Below are positions 4,981 through 8,243 of a DNA stretch of 8,243 nucleotides, piece after piece (the stretch's first letter is position 1; each line of letters opens with the position of its first letter). Location of the stretch: the NCBI GenBank assembly GCA_016219795.1, contig JACRKK010000051.1, positions 1 to 8,243 of the forward strand, written 5' to 3'. Both the position numbers and the translations under genes were made by a program. The notes under the pieces are model-generated. The model was given only the letters and a program-made list of their open reading frames with translations, was not told where the DNA came from and did no database searches. Origin of the DNA: Candidatus Woesearchaeota archaeon. Its GTDB lineage: Archaea > Nanobdellota > Nanobdellia > Woesearchaeales > JACRKL01.

Positions 4981-7218
4981 ATGGTTGAATTAATCATCAC
5001 GGAAAAACCACAGGCAAGCAAGAAGATAGCAGATGCTCTTGCCGACGGAAAATCTATAAAAAAAAATGAAGGCGGCGTCCCTTACTATCTGGTCACGCAT
5101 AACGGAAAAGATATCATTGTTGGCTGTGCTGTAGGTCATCTGTTCAGCGTTGCCCAGGCAACCAAGGGAAAATGGGAGTATCCGGTCTTCAATGTGCAGT
5201 GGGTGCAGAGTTCTAAGACCAACAAATCTTCTGCCTTTACATCCAAATATGTCAATGCACTGAAAAAACTTGCAAAAGAAGCCGATGAGTTTACCATTGC
5301 CTGCGATTATGATGTGGAGGGTGAAGTTATCGGCTATAATGTGCTGCGCTACATCTGCAAGAAGAAAGACGGCAGGAGAATGAAATTCTCAACCCTGACA
5401 AAACCTGACCTTGTGAAATCGTATGCGTCTGTGCAGAAGACGATTGACTGGGGCCAGGCACTTGCAGGAGAAACACGACATTTTCTGGACTGGTATAATG
5501 GGATCAATTATTCACGGGCACTGACTCTGGCAATGAAACGCGCAGGGATGTTCAAGATTATGTCCACTGGGAGGGTACAGGGTCCTGCACTCAAAATTAT
5601 CGTAGACAGAGAGCGGGAGATTCAGGCATTCAAACCTGTTCCGTTCTGGCAGATACAGCTTTTAGGATTCCTCAAATCCAAGGACATCGAGGCATGGCAT
5701 ACCACAGACAAATTCTGGGACGCACAACAGGCAAAGGCAGTCATGCAAAAGGTGCAAGACGAAAAAGAAGGCAAGGTCACCGATGTCAAAAAATCGCAGT
5801 TCAAGCAGTCACCTCCCATTCCCTTTGACCTGACCACCTTACAGACTGAATCCTATCGCTGTTTTGGTATTTCTCCCAAGGAAACGCTTGCGATTGCGCA
5901 AGAGTTGTATGTCAATGGATTCATTTCTTATCCCAGAACATCTTCCCAAAAATTGCCCAAGGAAATCGGTTACGTCAAAATAATCCAGGAGTTAGCAAGG
6001 CAGGATGCTTACCAAGCATTGACTGCAAAACTACTTGCAAAAGCGGAGCTTTTGCCCAACGAGGGACAGAAGACAGATCCGGCGCATCCTTCTATCTATC
6101 CTACGGGGCTTGTTCCTGAATTAGGTGGAAAACAACAGAAAATCTACGACCTTATCGTTAAGAGATTTCTGTCTGTCTTTGGAGAGCCGGCGACGAGAGA
6201 AACCAGTGAGATTACCATTGATGTCAAAGGCGAGCCCTTTGCCTGCAAAGGGACACGAACCCTTGAGAGGGGATGGCATGTTTTCTATGAGCCCTATGTT
6301 TCTGCCAAGGAAGAAGAGCTGCCCCAGGTCAAGGAAAAAGATATCGTGCAGATCAAGGAGATTAATAACCTCAGCAAGGAGACCCAGCCGCCAAAACGCT
6401 ACACTCCTGCATCCATTATTAAGGAGCTTGAGCGGAGAAACTTGGGTACCAAAGCGACCCGCTCTGATATTGTAGATACTTTGTTCCAGCGCGGATATGT
6501 GGAAGGTACCTCCATCCAAGCAACTGAGCTTGGCATAAAAACCATAGAAACCCTGGAAAAGTATTGCCCCAAGATTGTTGATGAGGTACTGACTCAGCAT
6601 TTTGAGGAAGAAATGGAGCTTATCCGTGAAAATAAGAAGAAGCCGGATGAAGTACTTTCTGAAGCAAGAGAAGTGCTGACCAAAATTTTGGAAGATTTTA
6701 AGGGCAAAGAGAAGGAAATTGGAGAAAAGCTGATTGAGGCCAATAAAGAGACCATGACGCAGGCAAATACCGTCGGTAAATGCCCGACGTGCAGCGAAGG
6801 AACACTGATGATCAAACGCGGCAAATTCGGACGGTTTGTGGCCTGCGACAAATACCCCGACTGCAAGATAACGTTCAAATTGCCTACCAACGGCCTGGTC
6901 AAACCCACAGATAAATTGTGTGAAACGTGTCATCATCCGCTGATTGTTGTTATCCGCGCAGGGAAACGGCCGCAGGAACATTGCTTAAATCCGGAATGCA
7001 AATCAAAGTATGCAGAAGGAGAAGCAGGAGAGCAGGCAAAAGCCATTGCCAAGGGAGAACTGGAAAAGCCCTGTCCTGATTGTAAGGAGGGCCAGCTTGT
7101 GCTTCGAAGTTCAGTGTATGGCAAATTCTACGGATGCAGTCGCTATCCTAAATGCAAATACACCGAGTCGCTGGATGGCACCAAGAAGACGTTTACTAAA
7201 AAAGAAAAGCGTGAGTAA
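4981..7218 (+). CDS. topA: DNA topoisomerase I (type IA, archaeal TopA)
   Basis: A 745-residue type IA topoisomerase that relaxes negatively supercoiled DNA through a single-strand break and a 5'-phosphotyrosine bond. Toprim domain at the N-terminus: LIITEKP with catalytic Glu8, then the Mg-binding DYDVEGE motif (D109, D111, E113, E115). The active-site Tyr317 lies in GFISYPRTSS. Other family marks are MSTGRVQGPAL (about 194-204) and DPAHPSIYPTG (about 366-376). The C-terminus carries three four-cysteine zinc ribbons (601/604/622/628, 647/650/668/673, 698/701/719/725), which bind DNA. All catalytic residues I can check are present. The ATG at 4981 is chosen because the TATA box sets transcription start there; the TTG at 4969 would lie upstream of the predicted transcript start. 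It is convergent with the restriction-like pseudogene, 13 bp away. Confidence 0.95.
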   Translation: MVELIITEKPQASKKIADALADGKSIKKNEGGVPYYLVTHNGKDIIVGCAVGHLFSVAQATKGKWEYPVFNVQWVQSSKTNKSSAFTSKYVNALKKLAKEADEFTIACDYDVEGEVIGYNVLRYICKKKDGRRMKFSTLTKPDLVKSYASVQKTIDWGQALAGETRHFLDWYNGINYSRALTLAMKRAGMFKIMSTGRVQGPALKIIVDREREIQAFKPVPFWQIQLLGFLKSKDIEAWHTTDKFWDAQQAKAVMQKVQDEKEGKVTDVKKSQFKQSPPIPFDLTTLQTESYRCFGISPKETLAIAQELYVNGFISYPRTSSQKLPKEIGYVKIIQELARQDAYQALTAKLLAKAELLPNEGQKTDPAHPSIYPTGLVPELGGKQQKIYDLIVKRFLSVFGEPATRETSEITIDVKGEPFACKGTRTLERGWHVFYEPYVSAKEEELPQVKEKDIVQIKEINNLSKETQPPKRYTPASIIKELERRNLGTKATRSDIVDTLFQRGYVEGTSIQATELGIKTIETLEKYCPKIVDEVLTQHFEEEMELIRENKKKPDEVLSEAREVLTKILEDFKGKEKEIGEKLIEANKETMTQANTVGKCPTCSEGTLMIKRGKFGRFVACDKYPDCKITFKLPTNGLVKPTDKLCETCHHPLIVVIRAGKRPQEHCLNPECKSKYAEGEAGEQAKAIAKGELEKPCPDCKEGQLVLRSSVYGKFYGCSRYPKCKYTESLDGTKKTFTKKEKRE

Positions 7219-7231
7219 CTTTAAGATATTT

Positions 7232-8097
7232 TTAGTCTGAATCTGAAATTTTCCAATCCCCAAATAATTGTTTATTATTATAATTTCTTTCTTTTAAAAA
7301 TGGAGCGATGGCTAATGTTGATGGGAATTCACAATTGAATTCTCTTTTTAAGTCTGATAATAAAAACTTGCCCAGATTTTTACTATATTTTTTTGATAGG
7401 CAGATAGAATACCAACTCTTTAAATTAGAGAGAGTAATTATTCCCTGTATTCTTGGGCTGAAAGGCAGCTGTGTCATTACTTTCTCAATTGTTTCTTTCT
7501 CGCCATCTAAACAAACCAGAACAATTTTATCAGCAGTCAAATTATCTGAAACATCCTCTGCTAGCTCTTCAGTCAGAGAAATATGTTTAACTTGTATTGC
7601 AGGTCCAAAATTAGCCCACATATCAAGCCCTCTGTCTGCGGCATTTGTGACTCCGACTCTAAACAACTTTGCAGGAATATTAATTTGCTTTGGTCTTTAG
7701 ACAAACCAAGAACCATCTTTACAAATGTCTCAAAATCAGATAGGATTGATAAATCTGCATTTTTAATAGATAAACTTAATTCAACTTTCAATTCCCTGAC
7801 AATAGTGCTAAATAATGCATAAACTGTTATTTCGTATGCTTTATCAACACTGCGTTTAAGCCCAGGTTTGTTTGTGAATAATGACAAAAATTGTTCAAGG
7901 CTAAATGTGTCTGCTGTAGATTTATCAACATACTCAAAGGCATCATAAACCATCGTAAGTCTTGTAAATAGCTGATGATAAATATAATTTTCAACAATTC
8001 CATCATTATTAGTGTTATATTTGGTTAATTCTTTTAACAATATTGGAGGCATAGCATTAGCTTCAAAGATGTTATCTTGAAACTTTTGGGCATTGTA
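7232..8097 (-). pseudogene. Broken HaeII-like type II restriction endonuclease
   Basis: Two reading frames together form one protein of about 288 residues. The 5' part (8097 to about 7685) contains VENYIYHQL, PGLKRSVDKAYEITVYALFS and FETFVKMVLGL. The 3' part (about 7684 to 7232) continues NIPAKLFRVGVTNAADRGLDMWANFG then AIQVKHISLTEELAED. I recognise this as similar to HaeII-family endonucleases (HaeII recognises RGCGCY); this is from memory, so the family name is moderate confidence. The D...QxK arrangement (Asp at 7622-7624; Gln and Lys at 7592-7594 and 7586-7588) fits a PD-(D/E)xK nuclease centre. The frames are linked if one A is restored in the AAA run at 7684-7686 (minus strand). The 5' end is also lost: the frame opens directly after a TAA at 8098-8100, and its first ATG (8052) has no ribosome site and falls inside what looks like conserved sequence. 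The AT-rich composition suggests acquisition by transfer. Confidence 0.65.
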
Positions 8098-8243
8098 TTA
8101 ACTAAGATACTTTAATTTTGTATGAAGAAAATTTCCCCATGTCCAGACTTTGGTTGCTTGTCCTTCGATTATTGCTGGTGTCAGTTTTTCGTTGATAGGT
8201 TTCATGAAATTCCAGTAGAATTGGAATACGCTGAGCGCGTTGC
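8098..8243 (-). CDS. C-terminal end of an unidentified protein, possibly a DDE transposase (partial)
   Basis: A reading frame enters from the right edge (first full codon ends at 8241) and stops at TAA 8098-8100, giving 47 residues. It contains VFQFYWNFMKP, then LTPAIIEG and a Trp-rich stretch ending with NFLHTKLKYLS. The order Y-x-N-F-x-[KR]-P followed by TPA and Gly resembles the C-terminus of DDE transposases of insertion sequences (YxNFxRP...TPAEAxG). If so, an insertion sequence sits immediately upstream of, and probably inside, the restriction gene. It could instead be the N-terminal part of the same pseudogene with a nonsense codon, since the frame is the same. Only the tail is visible. 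Confidence 0.4.
   Translation of the reverse strand, partial: NALSVFQFYWNFMKPINEKLTPAIIEGQATKVWTWGNFLHTKLKYLS

Noticed and set aside
6121..6981. Long minus-strand open frame (286 codons)
   Set aside because: Antisense to the well-supported topA gene, low-complexity Phe/Leu-rich translation, no domain.
7308..7700. Plus-strand open frame of 130 codons in the AT-rich island
   Set aside because: Antisense to the restriction-like sequence, whose translation carries recognisable conserved motifs; this one carries none.
1..8243. CRISPR array
   Set aside because: No regularly spaced direct repeats were seen anywhere in the window.
7219..8243. Complete restriction-modification system
   Set aside because: No methyltransferase motif is visible in any frame of the island, and the endonuclease frame is broken.

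Overview
The window looks like a piece of an archaeal chromosome, most likely from a DPANN-type lineage such as Woesearchaeota or Pacearchaeota; the lineage is inferred from protein style, not proven. The archaeal signs are direct: TATA boxes about 26 nt upstream of start codons giving leaderless messages, a tRNA gene interrupted at position 37/38 by an intron with bulge-helix-bulge geometry and no encoded CCA, an L35Ae-type ribosomal protein, an archaeal-type TopA with three zinc ribbons, and pilins with class III (prepilin-like) signal peptides.

Layout. Positions 1-137 hold a highly structured, gene-free element: a 14-bp outer inverted repeat enclosing perfect hairpins. It is followed by a leaderless gene for ribosomal protein L35Ae (191-448, +). 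Convergent to it is a minus-strand pilin operon (2365 down to 461) of four small proteins, each with a class III signal and one membrane helix. The first has the strong promoter and Shine-Dalgarno site and the look of a major pilin; the other three look like minor pilins or pseudopilins. The last of these seems to start at a non-standard AUC codon. Upstream of this operon, also on the minus strand, is tRNA-Val(UAC) with a 48-nt intron (2507-2627).

A divergent 93-bp intergenic region carries the tRNA promoter and the promoter of a two-gene plus-strand operon: a MoxR/ChlI-like AAA+ ATPase with a four-cysteine insertion (2721-3752), overlapping a ChlD-like von Willebrand A protein (3739-4947). 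These two probably act together as an ATP-driven chaperone or remodelling machine whose client is unknown. The topA gene (4981-7218) follows from its own leaderless promoter.

The right end (7219-8243) is clearly AT-richer and different in character. It holds, on the minus strand, a broken gene resembling the HaeII family of type II restriction endonucleases, with a frameshift near 7685 and no intact N-terminus. Upstream of it is the C-terminal end of another reading frame, possibly a DDE transposase, running off the window edge. This suggests horizontally acquired restriction DNA decaying after an insertion. No partner methyltransferase is visible inside the window. Apart from that remnant and the structured element at the left end, the region is ordinary housekeeping plus pilus genes; I do not see a clear new multi-gene system.
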